A stretch of 64,000 bases of DNA from Actinomycetes bacterium (GCA_021850325.1 JAJZMF010000024.1:124001-188000), one strand, 5' to 3'; positions 20,250 to 29,865 are shown, numbered from the stretch's first letter. Translations and numbers: made by a program. Notes: a model not told the origin generated them from the letters alone.

Positions 20250-23200
20250 GTGCCCAGTTCGTCTGCTGACCGTCCCGAGGACCGACGCCACGAGGCTCCC
20301 TACCCCCACGTAGAGGACCGTCCCGACTTCCCCTCGCTGGAGCGGGAGGTGCTCGCCTACTGGGCGAACGACCGTACCTTCGAGGCCTCGGTGAAGGCCA
20401 GGGAGGGCGGCCCCGAGTTCGTCTTCTACGACGGCCCGCCGTTTGCGAACGGGCTTCCCCACTACGGCCATCTCCTGACCGGTTACGTCAAGGACGCCGT
20501 GCCCCGCTACAAGACGATGCGGGGCTGGAGGGTGGAGCGGAGGTTCGGCTGGGACTGTCACGGGCTGCCGGCCGAGATGGAGGCGGTGCGCGAGCTGGAG
20601 CTGCCGGGCCGGGTCGACATCGAGCGCTACGGCGTCGGCCGCTTCAACGACTACTGCCGCACGTCGGTGCTGCGCTACCGCAACGAGTGGGAGCGCTACG
20701 TCAACCGCCAGGCCCGCTGGGTCGACTTCAGCAACGACTACAAGACGATGGACATGTCCTACATGGAGAGCGTCATGTGGGCCTTCCGCCGCCTGTGGGA
20801 CAGGGGCCTGCTCTACGAGGGCCAGCGGGTGCTCCCGTACTGCTGGGAGTGCGAGACGCCCCTTTCGAACTTCGAGACGCGCATGGACAACGCCTACCGT
20901 GAGCGCCAGGACCCCGCCGTGACGGTGTGGTTCGAGCTCACCGGGCTGCCCGGGGACCACGCACTCGCCCGTCTGGCGGGCGGCCGGCCCGTACGGCTGC
21001 TCGTGTGGACCACCACCCCCTGGACCCTCCCCTCCAACCTGGCACTTGCCGTGGGGAGCGAGGTCACCTACAGCGTACTGGCGGGGGAGGGGGCCGTGTA
21101 CCTGCTGGCCCGGGACCGCAGCGAGGCCCTGGCACCTGTGCTGGAGGACGCCCTGCCCGGTCTGGCCGAGGTGGGCACGGTCGCCGGCCGGGAACTGGCG
21201 GGGTTGCGGTACCGCCCCATCTTCGACTTCTTCTCCGGGCAGCCCAATGCCTTCGTGGTCCTGACTGCGGACTTTGTGTCCACCGAGGAGGGCACCGGGG
21301 TCGTCCACCTGGCGCCGGGCTTCGGGGAGGACGACCAGCGTGCCTGTGAGCAGGCCGGCATCGGCGTCGTCTGCCCGGTCGACTCGCGCGCCCGCTTCAC
21401 TGCCGAGGTGCCCACCTACGAGGGCCTGCAGGTCTTCGAGGCCAACCGGCCTGTCATCAACCACCTGCGTGAGCAGGGCCACCTGGTGCGCCACGACAGC
21501 TACGAGCACTCCTACCCCCATTGCTGGCGGACCGACACGCCGCTCATCTACCGGGCGGTCAGCTCGTGGTTCGTGAAGGTGACCGCCGTCAAGGAGGAGA
21601 TGCTGGCCCTCAACCGCCAGGTCGAATGGACGCCGGCGAACGTACGGGACGGGGCGTTCGGCAAGTGGTTGGAAGGGGCGCGCGACTGGTCGATCACGAG
21701 GAACCGCTTCTGGGGCGCTCCTGTGCCGGTCTGGAAGAGCGACGACCCCCGCTACCCCAGGATGGACGTCTACGGCAGCCTGGAGCAGATCGAGGCGGAC
21801 TTCGGGGTGCGACCTGCCGACCTGCACCGGCCGGCGGTCGACGAGCTGGTCCGTCCCAACCCGGACGACCCGACCGGGCAGTCCATGATGCGACGTGTCG
21901 AAGACGTCCTGGACTGCTGGTTCGAGTCGGGCTCCATGCCCTTCGCCCAGGTCCACTACCCGTTCGAGAACGCGGCCTGGTTCGACGAGCACTTCCCGGC
22001 GGACTTCATCGTCGAGTACGTCGGCCAGACCAGGGGCTGGTTCTACACCCTGCACGTGCTGGGCACGGCTCTGTTCGGCAAGCCGGCGTTCAGCAATTGT
22101 GTCGCCCATGGGGTGGTGCTCGGGAACGACAAGCAGAAGCTCTCGAAGCGGCTGCGCAACTACCCTGACCCCGACGAGATGTTCGACGTATATGGCGCCG
22201 ACGCCATGCGCTGGTTCCTTCTCTCGTCACCGGTCATGCGCGGCGGGGACCTGGTGGTGGACCGCAAGGGCCCCGCCGATGCCGTGCGGTCCGTGCTCAG
22301 CCCTCTGTGGAACGCGTGGAAGTTCTTCGCACTGTACGCGAACGCCGACGGCTACCGCGCCCGCTGGTGGGCCGACGCCCCCCGGGCCGAGGGGGCGGCG
22401 GGGGTCATGGACCTGTACGTCCTGGCCAAGACGAGGTCCCTGGTAGAGGAGGTCACCGCGGCCTTCGAGCGCTACGACCTGTACTCGGCCTGCGGGGCCG
22501 TGACCTCGTACCTGGAGGCGCTGAACAACTGGTACATCAGGCGCAGCCGGGACAGGTTCTGGAGCCGTTCGGGCACCAGCGCGGGCTCGGACGCCAGCAA
22601 GCAGGCGGCCTACGACACCCTCTACAGCGCCCTGCGTACCCTGTGCCTGGTAGTGGCCCCGCTGGCCCCGATGGTGAGCGAGACCGTCTACCGGGGGCTC
22701 ACCGGTGAGCGCAGTGCCCACCTGGCGGACTGGCCACGGCCCGAGAGCCTGCCTTCGGCACCCGGGCTCGTGGGTGAGATGGACAGGGTACGCGAGGTCT
22801 GCTCCGCCGGTCACTCGGTGCGCAAGGCGACGGACCGACGGGCCCGCCTCCCTCTGCAGAGCGTGACCGTCGCCGGCCCCGGTGCCCCGGCCCTCCGCCC
22901 CTACGCCGACCTGGTCGCCGACGAGCTCAACGTGAAGCACGTCCACCTGGTCCCCGACACCGCGGGCGTGGCCGACATGGTGCTTGCGGTCAACCCGGCG
23001 GTGCTGGGCCCTCGGCTCGGGCCGGCGACCCAGGCAGTGATAGGAGCCGTCCGGCGCGGTGAGTGGCAGCGGCTGGAGGGAGGCGCCATCCGGGCTGCGG
23101 GCGAGGAGCTGGGAGAGGGCGAGTACCGCCTGTCCCTGGTGCCCCGTGACGCCGTCTCGGCCAGGGCCCTACCGGGCAACGAGCTGGTGGTGAGCCTGGA

Positions 23201-23492
23201 CATCGAGCTCAGCCCGGAGCTCGAGCGCGAGGGCCTGGCCCGCGACCTCGTACGCCAGGTGCAGGAGGCTCGTAAGCGGGCGGCGCTGGACGTGTCGGAC
23301 CGCATCCGCCTGGTGCTGGAGCTCTCCCACGTACCCGAGCTGCGGCAGGCCCTGGACGAGCACCGGGCCATGGTGGCGGGCGAGACCCTGGCGGAAGAGG
23401 TGGTGGTGGCGGAGGCACCGCTGCGGGACGCCGAACGGGCGACACTGGCCGACGGGCGGGCGTTCCACCTGCGCGTGGCACGCTCGGCGTAG
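20250..23492 (+). CDS. ileS: Isoleucyl-tRNA synthetase, eukaryote-like (class 2) type
   Basis: The 1080-residue class I synthetase charges tRNA-Ile and edits mischarged Val. It has FANGLPHYGHLL with the HIGH-type motif, the GWDCHGLPAE block, the CP1 editing domain with TTPWTLPSNLAL, and KLSKR in place of KMSKS (~residue 631). Its length and the FGWDCHGLPAEM pattern fit the eukaryote-like type usual in Actinobacteria, which is typically less sensitive to mupirocin. The C-terminal zinc-finger region of the E. coli type is absent. The GTG lies six bases after TAGCAT, so the mRNA is probably leaderless. Confidence 0.96.
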   Translation: MPSSSADRPEDRRHEAPYPHVEDRPDFPSLEREVLAYWANDRTFEASVKAREGGPEFVFYDGPPFANGLPHYGHLLTGYVKDAVPRYKTMRGWRVERRFGWDCHGLPAEMEAVRELELPGRVDIERYGVGRFNDYCRTSVLRYRNEWERYVNRQARWVDFSNDYKTMDMSYMESVMWAFRRLWDRGLLYEGQRVLPYCWECETPLSNFETRMDNAYRERQDPAVTVWFELTGLPGDHALARLAGGRPVRLLVWTTTPWTLPSNLALAVGSEVTYSVLAGEGAVYLLARDRSEALAPVLEDALPGLAEVGTVAGRELAGLRYRPIFDFFSGQPNAFVVLTADFVSTEEGTGVVHLAPGFGEDDQRACEQAGIGVVCPVDSRARFTAEVPTYEGLQVFEANRPVINHLREQGHLVRHDSYEHSYPHCWRTDTPLIYRAVSSWFVKVTAVKEEMLALNRQVEWTPANVRDGAFGKWLEGARDWSITRNRFWGAPVPVWKSDDPRYPRMDVYGSLEQIEADFGVRPADLHRPAVDELVRPNPDDPTGQSMMRRVEDVLDCWFESGSMPFAQVHYPFENAAWFDEHFPADFIVEYVGQTRGWFYTLHVLGTALFGKPAFSNCVAHGVVLGNDKQKLSKRLRNYPDPDEMFDVYGADAMRWFLLSSPVMRGGDLVVDRKGPADAVRSVLSPLWNAWKFFALYANADGYRARWWADAPRAEGAAGVMDLYVLAKTRSLVEEVTAAFERYDLYSACGAVTSYLEALNNWYIRRSRDRFWSRSGTSAGSDASKQAAYDTLYSALRTLCLVVAPLAPMVSETVYRGLTGERSAHLADWPRPESLPSAPGLVGEMDRVREVCSAGHSVRKATDRRARLPLQSVTVAGPGAPALRPYADLVADELNVKHVHLVPDTAGVADMVLAVNPAVLGPRLGPATQAVIGAVRRGEWQRLEGGAIRAAGEELGEGEYRLSLVPRDAVSARALPGNELVVSLDIELSPELEREGLARDLVRQVQEARKRAALDVSDRIRLVLELSHVPELRQALDEHRAMVAGETLAEEVVVAEAPLRDAERATLADGRAFHLRVARSA

Positions 23493-23547
23493 AGCCAGGG
23501 GCCGGGGGCCGGGGTGGCCGGTCCTTGCCGGCGCAGCGGGCGGTGGG

Positions 23548-24483
23548 TCAGCCCTGTCCGGGGGGCTTGCTCATGCCCGGGCGGGAGGCCAGAAGCACCA
23601 CCGTGCCCGCGATCGAGATGACCATGCCCCCGAAGAGCAGGACGCCGGAGAAGCCCCCGGGCACCTTCTCCCCGTAGAGGGCGAAGCCGGCTGCGATCAG
23701 GCCCAGTGAGGCCACAGAGGCGTTGGCCGCCGACACGCTGGCTGCGTTGGCCAACCGGAAAGCCTGCTGGATGAGGCTCTGCGCCCAGACCGTGAGGGCC
23801 AGCATGAGCCAGGGGCTGCCGCTGGCGACCACGGCGGTGAAGCCCGACGGGCCGTGCACAGCGAAGGTGTCGCCGATCTCCTTGGTGTACACGCCTGTGG
23901 CAGCGAAGAGCAGCCCGACCGCGGTGCCGGTGACCACGCCGGCGACGTTGGCCCGCCTCGAGCGCCCGTCCGAGGCCGGCGCGTGGCCCCTCCTCCAGGG
24001 CCTGCCGTGCACCGCGACCCGTGACGACAGACGCGACACGATGAGCGCCGCCAGCGCGCACAGAGCCGCCACCCACAGCTCGGTCAGGTTGGAGAGGGGC
24101 TTGCGGACGACGTCGCTGTTGGCCGAGCCGAGCGCGGTTATGGCACCGCCCACCCCGGCCAGGACGACGCCTCCAACCTCGAGGGGCGTGAAGCTCTCGT
24201 CGAGCCAACGGGCGCCACCCACCACGAGCATGCCCCGCCCGGCATTGCGCAGGGTGGCCACCACGGGCACCGGCGCCGTGGCGAGGGCGGCCGCCTCGCT
24301 CAGCCAGGCGAAGCCGCTCAGGACGATGGCCAGGGCCCACAGCGGCCTCCGGGCCAGCGCGCCCAGCAGGCGCAGGCCCCGGTGGCCGGTGGCGGTGCGC
24401 ATGCCCTCCCGCTTCTCGAGCGCCGCCGCTGCCGCATTGAGCATGCCCGAGAGCAGTGCGAGTAGGCTACCCAGGACCAACAT
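23548..24483 (-). CDS. DMT-family (EamA/NIPA-like) permease
   Basis: The 311-residue protein has nine to ten hydrophobic helices in two halves. The first is MLVLGSLLALLSGMLNAAAAALEKREG, and KVPGGFSGVLLFGGMVISIAGTVVLLA is the last. The LEKREG loop after helix 1 resembles the NIPA/magnesium-transporter branch of the drug/metabolite superfamily. The substrate is unknown. It ends 56 bases from ileS (convergent) and is divergent from the glycosyltransferase gene. Confidence 0.82.
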   Translation of the reverse strand: MLVLGSLLALLSGMLNAAAAALEKREGMRTATGHRGLRLLGALARRPLWALAIVLSGFAWLSEAAALATAPVPVVATLRNAGRGMLVVGGARWLDESFTPLEVGGVVLAGVGGAITALGSANSDVVRKPLSNLTELWVAALCALAALIVSRLSSRVAVHGRPWRRGHAPASDGRSRRANVAGVVTGTAVGLLFAATGVYTKEIGDTFAVHGPSGFTAVVASGSPWLMLALTVWAQSLIQQAFRLANAASVSAANASVASLGLIAAGFALYGEKVPGGFSGVLLFGGMVISIAGTVVLLASRPGMSKPPGQG

Positions 24484-24536
24484 GAGCTAGGCGCTGGCAG
24501 CCGTCAGTGGCGTGGACAAGGAGTGCATGGGCGCGG

Positions 24537-25715
24537 ATGACGGGTGTAGACGATAACGTGCCCCAGCGTGTCCTGATCATCTCCGCCGAGATGGGCGAGG
24601 GCCACAATGCAGCTGCGACGGCGTTGACCGAGGCCATCGAGGAGGTCTGGCCCCAGTGCAAGGTCGAGCGCCTGGACACGATCGAACTGCGCGGGGTGCG
24701 CTTCGCCCGTGCCGCCCGCTGGGCCTACGGCTTCCAGCTGTCCGCTCTGCCGTGGACCTATTCGATCTTCTACGCCTGGCTCTCCCGCTCGGAACGCTTC
24801 GCCCGAGCGTCACGACGATGGGTGGGCGAGTTCTTCGGTCCCCGCCTGGCCAAGGTGCTCGATGGCCGCAGCCCCGACCTGGTCATCTCCACGTACCCCT
24901 TCGGGTCGGCAGCCCTCGACTGGATGAGGCGCACGCGTGGCTACACGACGCCTACAGTCACCTACATACCGGCCTTCCATGTGCACCCGCTGTGGGCGTA
25001 CGAGGGCATCGACCTGCACTTCGTGATGTACGACACGGCGGCCGAGCATGCGTTGCTACCGGGTTTCGAGCGCTCTGTGAGGGTGGGCGCCCCGCCCGTG
25101 CGCAAGGGCTTCGGCGACTACGCCAGGCGCCCTGCCCGCGAGGCACTGGGCGTGCCCCAGGACGAGTTCGTAGTGCTCATGACGGGAGGGGCTTGGGGCC
25201 TGGGTGACATCCGCCCCGGAGTGGAGGCCCTGGTCAAGCTGGAGCCGCCGGTGCACGTGGTGGCGGTCTGCGGCAAGAACGCCGGCCTGGAGGCGGAGAT
25301 GCGTGCCCTGGCCGCGGCCCGCCCCGGTCGGCTGACCGTCTTCGGCTATGCGAACACCATGCCCGAGCTGATGGCCGCCTCGAACGTCGTGGTCACCAAT
25401 GGTGCCGGGGTGACCGTGCTGGAGGCCCTGCGCACTCCTCGGCCGGTGGTCGCCTTTGCACCGCTGGCGGGGCACGGGACGGCATCGACCGCCGAGATGG
25501 TCCGGCGCAAGCTGGCCGTCGAGGCCCGTGACGTGCCCGGCCTGGTGGAGCAGATCCGCCGGCTGCGTACCGACCAGGAGCTCATGGCGACCATGGAACA
25601 GGCGGGCGAGAAGTGGGTCGAGGGCCGTGACCTGCGCCGCAGCATCGGCGAGATCGAGGAGTTCTACCGGGCACGCAGGTCCAGTACCAGCGACGGGGGG
25701 ACGGGGGGGCGCTGA
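24537..25715 (+). CDS. MGDG-synthase-like glycosyltransferase (GT28 fold)
   Basis: The ~392-residue protein has an N-terminal MGDG_synth domain (RVLIISAEMGEGHNAAATALTEAIEE) and a C-terminal MurG-like domain (VVVTNGAGVTVLEALRTPRPVVAFAPLAGHGTASTAEMV). Family members transfer a hexose to diacylglycerol, making membrane glycolipids, or to other lipid acceptors. No membrane helix is present; surface attachment is likely. The start is uncertain: ATG 24537 has AAGGAG 13 bases upstream, and GTG 24558 immediately follows a nine-codon ORF (24527-24556). The 3' end overlaps the convergent hypothetical gene by 52 bases. Confidence 0.85.
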   Translation: MTGVDDNVPQRVLIISAEMGEGHNAAATALTEAIEEVWPQCKVERLDTIELRGVRFARAARWAYGFQLSALPWTYSIFYAWLSRSERFARASRRWVGEFFGPRLAKVLDGRSPDLVISTYPFGSAALDWMRRTRGYTTPTVTYIPAFHVHPLWAYEGIDLHFVMYDTAAEHALLPGFERSVRVGAPPVRKGFGDYARRPAREALGVPQDEFVVLMTGGAWGLGDIRPGVEALVKLEPPVHVVAVCGKNAGLEAEMRALAAARPGRLTVFGYANTMPELMAASNVVVTNGAGVTVLEALRTPRPVVAFAPLAGHGTASTAEMVRRKLAVEARDVPGLVEQIRRLRTDQELMATMEQAGEKWVEGRDLRRSIGEIEEFYRARRSSTSDGGTGGR

Positions 25716-26425
25716 GCCTGCAGGCCCGAGGCCTGCACGAACCCGTCCCCTTCCACGAAGCTCTGGGTATTGTCGCAGCCGCCTTGGGCGCGCTCCTGGT
25801 AGGTGGGCCGTGCGGCCAGGACGGGGTGCTCGGTGCCGTCCTGGGTCACGACGACTGCGCCCGACCAGCGGGCCCGCACCGGCGGGTCGTCGCAGTCGGC
25901 GAACACCTCCGACCACACGACCGGGCCTACCAGGCCGGTAGCGGCCACGTACAGGTCCCGGACGGTCGAGGGCAGGCCCGTCACCAGGTCGGTCACCTCC
26001 GAGCGCCAGGTCCCCGGAGCGGGGGAGAAGACGCGCAAGCGGTAGGGCCGTGCCGGTGCCCAGGCGTAGTGCCGGGTGTTGGGGCCATCCGCTTCGGGTA
26101 GCCCTGTCGTCGACCCGTCCAGCAGCTCGCCCCCGGGGCCGTAGCCACCCCAGTTGACGGCACCGGCCGGTGCCGCCGGGTGCCATTGGAGCCCGGTATG
26201 GGCGGCACCCAGGTCGCGTCCCAGGTCGGAGAAGCCCACCTGCAGCGCCCAGAAGTAGAGACGGGGCACAGCGGGCGCTGTCTGGACCTCCAGCACGACC
26301 GATACCTCGCGGTAGGGCCCCGCAGTAGGTGGCGACCACCACAGGTGGAACGAGGAGGCCCCGTTGGGCGAGGGCGGTGGACCTGCGAGCCTGGGCCGGG
26401 CGTGCCGGCCGTGCAGCCAGGGCAT
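25664..26425 (-). CDS. Hypothetical beta-rich protein
   Basis: The 253-residue protein lacks a signal peptide and membrane helices. It is rich in Trp, Tyr, Gly and beta-forming segments: YFWALQVGFSDLGRDLGAAHTGLQWHP, NWGGYGPGGELLDG, YRLRVFSPAPGTWRSEVTDL, ending in GGCDNTQSFVEGDGFVQ. The order of an aromatic GLQ strand, an EGTG-like loop and a YRLRV strand weakly recalls DUF3472-type beta-sandwich proteins. I would not assign a role. The ATG is preceded by TAGACA six bases upstream. The 3' end overlaps the glycosyltransferase gene for 52 bases. Confidence 0.6.
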   Translation of the reverse strand: MPWLHGRHARPRLAGPPPSPNGASSFHLWWSPPTAGPYREVSVVLEVQTAPAVPRLYFWALQVGFSDLGRDLGAAHTGLQWHPAAPAGAVNWGGYGPGGELLDGSTTGLPEADGPNTRHYAWAPARPYRLRVFSPAPGTWRSEVTDLVTGLPSTVRDLYVAATGLVGPVVWSEVFADCDDPPVRARWSGAVVVTQDGTEHPVLAARPTYQERAQGGCDNTQSFVEGDGFVQASGLQAQRPPVPPSLVLDLRAR

Positions 26426-26703
26426 GCCTGTTGTCTAGTCGAGGCGGCGGGCGACGTCGCGCACGGGGATAGCGGCTCGGCTCACCGGGTGCCCGGGGCA
26501 GCGCCCGCCCCGGTCAGCCGCCACCCACCACCTCGGCGGCACCCCGGGCCGCTCGGGGAGCGGGCCGGGGTGCCGCACGAACGTGGCCCCCCCTGGGGTT
26601 GCCCACGCCGTCAGCCGTGGCTCGGCTGAGCGTAGCGCGGCCGGTCCCGCCTGGGGTCGCGGCCGGCCCCAGGTGGCCCGAGCGCCGGCCGGGCGCTGCC
26701 GTT

Positions 26704-28482
26704 TCAGTGCTCCGCCCGGGCCCCGGCGTCCCGGCGGGCCCGCCGCCCGGGTGCCTGGCGCTCGAGGCGCTTCCAGGCCAGCGGCCAGCGACGCCCCAGG
26801 TCCACCTGCTCCCTGCGCACGGCTGCCAGGAGCAGCCCGGCGACCACGGGGGCCGGTGTCGGGGGGCCGTCAGGGACAGCCTCCTCCGCCTGGCCGGGCG
26901 CACCGTCGCCGGGCGGCGGGCCGGGAGCCTCGGCCGGAGCGGCCCCGGCGGGGCAGCGTGCCGCCGCCCTGGCCAGCCACCCGGACATGACCTGTGAGTC
27001 GTGCAGCTCGCCCAGGAGGTCCTGCAGGTCCGTGGCCAGTAGCGCCGTCTCCTGGGCGTGGCGCCTGTCCTTGCGCCGGTCCAGGGTTGTCCCCGCCAGC
27101 TCGGCCAGGTAGCGCAACTGCTTGGTCTTTATGCGTGCCCGGTGCAGCTGCTGGTCCGTCGTGCCCTGCGCCGCAGCGCGCAGGGCACGACGGACCGAGC
27201 GCCATTGCGAGGCGACGAGCACGGCAGCCACCGTCCGGGCGGGCTGGGCCCCCAGTGGACCGGCCAGGCCCCCCGCCTCGGGGCTCTCGGCCACGGCGGC
27301 CAGGGCCTGGACGGCCCCCAGGTAGCGCTCCGAGTGAAGGGCCAGGACCAGGTCGGCCCGGGCCGCCTGGTGGTCGGCACGGGCCAGGGCGACCAGTTCC
27401 TCCGCCCCCTCGGAGTCCTCCGGGCGCAGCGAGGCCCGTAGCCGTTCGAGCGAGCCCAGGCGTACCTCGGCGTCGCGTGCCCGGCCCAGGACCTGTCCGA
27501 GCCACTGCAGCTCCTCAACCAGTTGCCCCTCGGCCCCGGCCCCGTGGGCTGCCCCGGAGCTCGTGGCCGTGGCCTGCCCCCTCGCCGCCCCGGCCCTGGC
27601 CAGGGCCCGCAGGACGGCCCTGGTGCGCCTGGTGGCCACCCGGGCCTTGTGCACGTGCTCGGGGCCCGGGTCGCCCAACTTGATGTACGGCTCGGTCTGC
27701 GCCAGCACGGACAGGCAGTCGCCGGCCTGCCGTCGGACGAGCTCCCGGGCCCGGCCGCCCGGTGCGCCGTCCGGGGCCTGGCCGGGGGAAAGGCCCGGCC
27801 CGGCGCGCCCACTGCTGTCCGTGCGCTCCAGGACGGTCCCCACCTTGCTGTGCCGGTCGCTCCGCCTGGCCCCGGCGGCCATCAGGCGCTCCACTATGGC
27901 CGTCGCCGTTTCGAGCGCCGCTCCGGGGGCGAGCTCCACCTCGACCTCGCAGAAGGTGACCGTGGCGGCCGGATGCCCTCGGGCGGCGAGCAAGAGGTTC
28001 GTCCCGGTCACCGAGTCGTGGTCGACCTCCGCCAGCAGCCGGCCGTCCGAGGTGGTGACCCGGCGGCGTTCGCGTACCGTGCTCAGGTGCGCCACAGGGT
28101 GCAGGTGGTGCCCCAGGGTTGCCGCGGTCACCAGACCCGAGATGTCGGCCGGCACCCCGGGCGGGACCTCCTCCGGCGTGCTGAGCGGTCCCTCGGGCAC
28201 CTCCCGGTTCACCTCGGTGCGGGCCTCGACCTCCCCTGAGGCAGGAGCAGGGAGCTTGAGCGTCCACTGCCGCACGGGCTCGCCCCCGCCAACGCGCTCG
28301 CTGCGCAACCTGAGCGTCATGCGGTGCCTGCCCAGGGCAGCGTCGTCCGTGTCGTAGTACACGGCATCGAGCTGCAGCACCTCCGGTCGGCCGACCGAGC
28401 TACCGGGGAGCACCCCTTCCAGGTCCGGCACGTGCCAACCGGGGCCCGTGTCCAACTTGACCTCTTGCTCGAGTGCGTGCAC
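26704..28482 (-). CDS. CYTH-CHAD domain protein
   Basis: The 592-residue protein combines a CYTH triphosphate-tunnel domain (residues ~1-215; ExExK appears as EQEVK at 5-9, then arginine-rich strands such as MTLRLRSER and the SKVGTVLER end) with a helical CHAD domain (~245-590; HVHKARVATRRTRAVLRALAR and HRARIKTKQLRYLAELAG). CYTH domains hydrolyse or bind triphosphates, and CHAD domains bind polyphosphate, so polyphosphate-linked metabolism is likely. A proline- and glycine-rich insert lies near the C-terminus (AAPAEAPGPPPGDGAPGQ). AGGAGG stands only three bases before the GTG. Confidence 0.9.
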   Translation of the reverse strand: MHALEQEVKLDTGPGWHVPDLEGVLPGSSVGRPEVLQLDAVYYDTDDAALGRHRMTLRLRSERVGGGEPVRQWTLKLPAPASGEVEARTEVNREVPEGPLSTPEEVPPGVPADISGLVTAATLGHHLHPVAHLSTVRERRRVTTSDGRLLAEVDHDSVTGTNLLLAARGHPAATVTFCEVEVELAPGAALETATAIVERLMAAGARRSDRHSKVGTVLERTDSSGRAGPGLSPGQAPDGAPGGRARELVRRQAGDCLSVLAQTEPYIKLGDPGPEHVHKARVATRRTRAVLRALARAGAARGQATATSSGAAHGAGAEGQLVEELQWLGQVLGRARDAEVRLGSLERLRASLRPEDSEGAEELVALARADHQAARADLVLALHSERYLGAVQALAAVAESPEAGGLAGPLGAQPARTVAAVLVASQWRSVRRALRAAAQGTTDQQLHRARIKTKQLRYLAELAGTTLDRRKDRRHAQETALLATDLQDLLGELHDSQVMSGWLARAAARCPAGAAPAEAPGPPPGDGAPGQAEEAVPDGPPTPAPVVAGLLLAAVRREQVDLGRRWPLAWKRLERQAPGRRARRDAGARAEH

Positions 28483-28560
28483 GTCCCTCCTGACCGAGCA
28501 GCGCCGGCAGCTACCGACCTAGTTCACGATATTGCGGTGCGGCTGGTCCCCGGGGCTGCC

Positions 28561-28623
28561 GGCCGGGCCGGGCACGGAGCCGCCCGGGCCGGGCACGGAG
28601 CCGGCCGGGCCGGGCACGGAGCC
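28561..28623 (+). repeat. Three tandem 21-bp repeats before murB
   Basis: Three copies of a 21-base unit (GCCGGGCACGGAGCC core) run head to tail, differing at one or two positions. They lie between the CYTH-CHAD start and murB. Read in the murB frame the unit would encode GRAGHGA, but this is probably non-coding. Confidence 0.8.
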
Positions 28624-28692
28624 GGCCGGCCGGTAGGATGCGCCCTCACGTCGCCCTCATCCTTCCCCCGCCCCACCGCCGACGAGCAGCCT

Positions 28693-29724
28693 TTGCACGG
28701 CACCCCACTGGCGGCCTGGACGACGCTCGGCGTGGGGGGCGAGGCGGCCGAGCTCCTCGTGGCCCGGGAGCGGGACCAGTTGTGCGAGGCGGTGGCCAGG
28801 GCGGACGCCCAGGGTCGTCCCGTGCTGCTACTTGGCGGTGGGAGCAACGTGGTGGTGGGCGACGGAGGCTTCGACGGCCTGGTGGTCCGGGTGGGGGTGG
28901 AGGGGGAGCGGGAGCAGGAGGACGGCGACGGTTCGGTGCTGGTGCGGGTGGGTGCCGGTGTGAGCTGGGACGACTTCGTCAGGCGCTGCCTGGCTGAGGG
29001 ACTGGCCGGTGTCGAGTGCCTGGTGGGGGTGCCCGGCCTGGTGGGCGCCACCCCGGTGCAGAACGTCGGCGCCTACGGGCAGGAAGTGGCCGAGGTGGTC
29101 GAAGCTGTGCAGGCCTGGGACCGGGCACGCGGCCAGTTGGTGGTGCTCCAGGCTCGGGAGTGCGCGTTCGGGTACCGCGACAGCCTGTTCAAGCGGAGCG
29201 ACCGGTACGTCGTGACCGAGGTGGTCTTCCGCCTGACCAGGTCCGGGACGGCGAAGCCCCTGCGCTACCCCGAGCTGGCCCAGGCCCTGGGCGCGGTGGT
29301 GGGCGACCGGCCGCCCTGTTCCGAGGTGGCCGCTGCGGTCCTTGCACTGCGCCGTTCCAAGGGCATGGTCATCGGCCCCGGGGAGCAGGCCTCCCGCAGC
29401 GTGGGTTCGTTCTTCGTCAACCCGGTCCTGGGAGAAGCAGAGGTGAGGCTTCTCGACCGCCGCTTCCCCGGGGCGCCCCGGTTCCCGGCGCCCGGAGGGA
29501 CCAAGGTGCCGGCGGCCTGGCTGGTCGAGGCCTGCGGCTTCCACAAGGGCTACCGCCGGGGGAGGGCGGCTGTCTCCTCCCGGCACGCCCTGGCCCTGGT
29601 GGCGTTGGACGGTGCCCGGGCGGCCGACGTGGTCGACCTGGCCCGTGAGGTACGGGACGGGGTCGCGGGACGCACCGGCGTGGTCTTGCAGCCCGAGCCG
29701 CGGCTCGTGGGCTGCCAGCTGTAA
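28693..29724 (+). CDS. murB: UDP-N-acetylenolpyruvoylglucosamine reductase
   Basis: This flavoenzyme completes UDP-N-acetylmuramic acid by reducing the MurA product with NADPH. It shows TTLGVGG, the FAD loop LLLGGGSNVVVGDGGFDG, the GVPGLVGATPVQNVGAYGQEV block with the usual Tyr region, the catalytic Ser in RSVGSFFVNP and a C-terminal Glu region (LQPEPRLVG). The frame is open far upstream without ATG or GTG. I take the TTG at 28693, which gives 343 residues and a standard N-terminus. A TAGGAT at 28634 could be the -10. No good ribosome site is seen, so the start is uncertain. Confidence 0.85.
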   Translation: MHGTPLAAWTTLGVGGEAAELLVARERDQLCEAVARADAQGRPVLLLGGGSNVVVGDGGFDGLVVRVGVEGEREQEDGDGSVLVRVGAGVSWDDFVRRCLAEGLAGVECLVGVPGLVGATPVQNVGAYGQEVAEVVEAVQAWDRARGQLVVLQARECAFGYRDSLFKRSDRYVVTEVVFRLTRSGTAKPLRYPELAQALGAVVGDRPPCSEVAAAVLALRRSKGMVIGPGEQASRSVGSFFVNPVLGEAEVRLLDRRFPGAPRFPAPGGTKVPAAWLVEACGFHKGYRRGRAAVSSRHALALVALDGARAADVVDLAREVRDGVAGRTGVVLQPEPRLVGCQL

Positions 29725-29865
29725 GCCGGCAGTACAGGTCCGGCACCGCGCCGGTCCCCGGAAGGCCGAGGCAGAGGGCCGGGGCCGCCCGCCCGGGGGC
29801 AGGGCTATCTTGTCCAACGATGTGAGAAGTGACTATTAGCTATCACTCTGATGTCGTGGCAGGTG

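Noticed and set aside
20184-22109. A 641-codon open frame opposite ileS
   Set aside because: It lacks any family signature and mirrors a clear synthetase gene. In DNA this GC-rich, stop codons are rare on the opposite strand. The same applies to 32909-35629 and 1701-3404.
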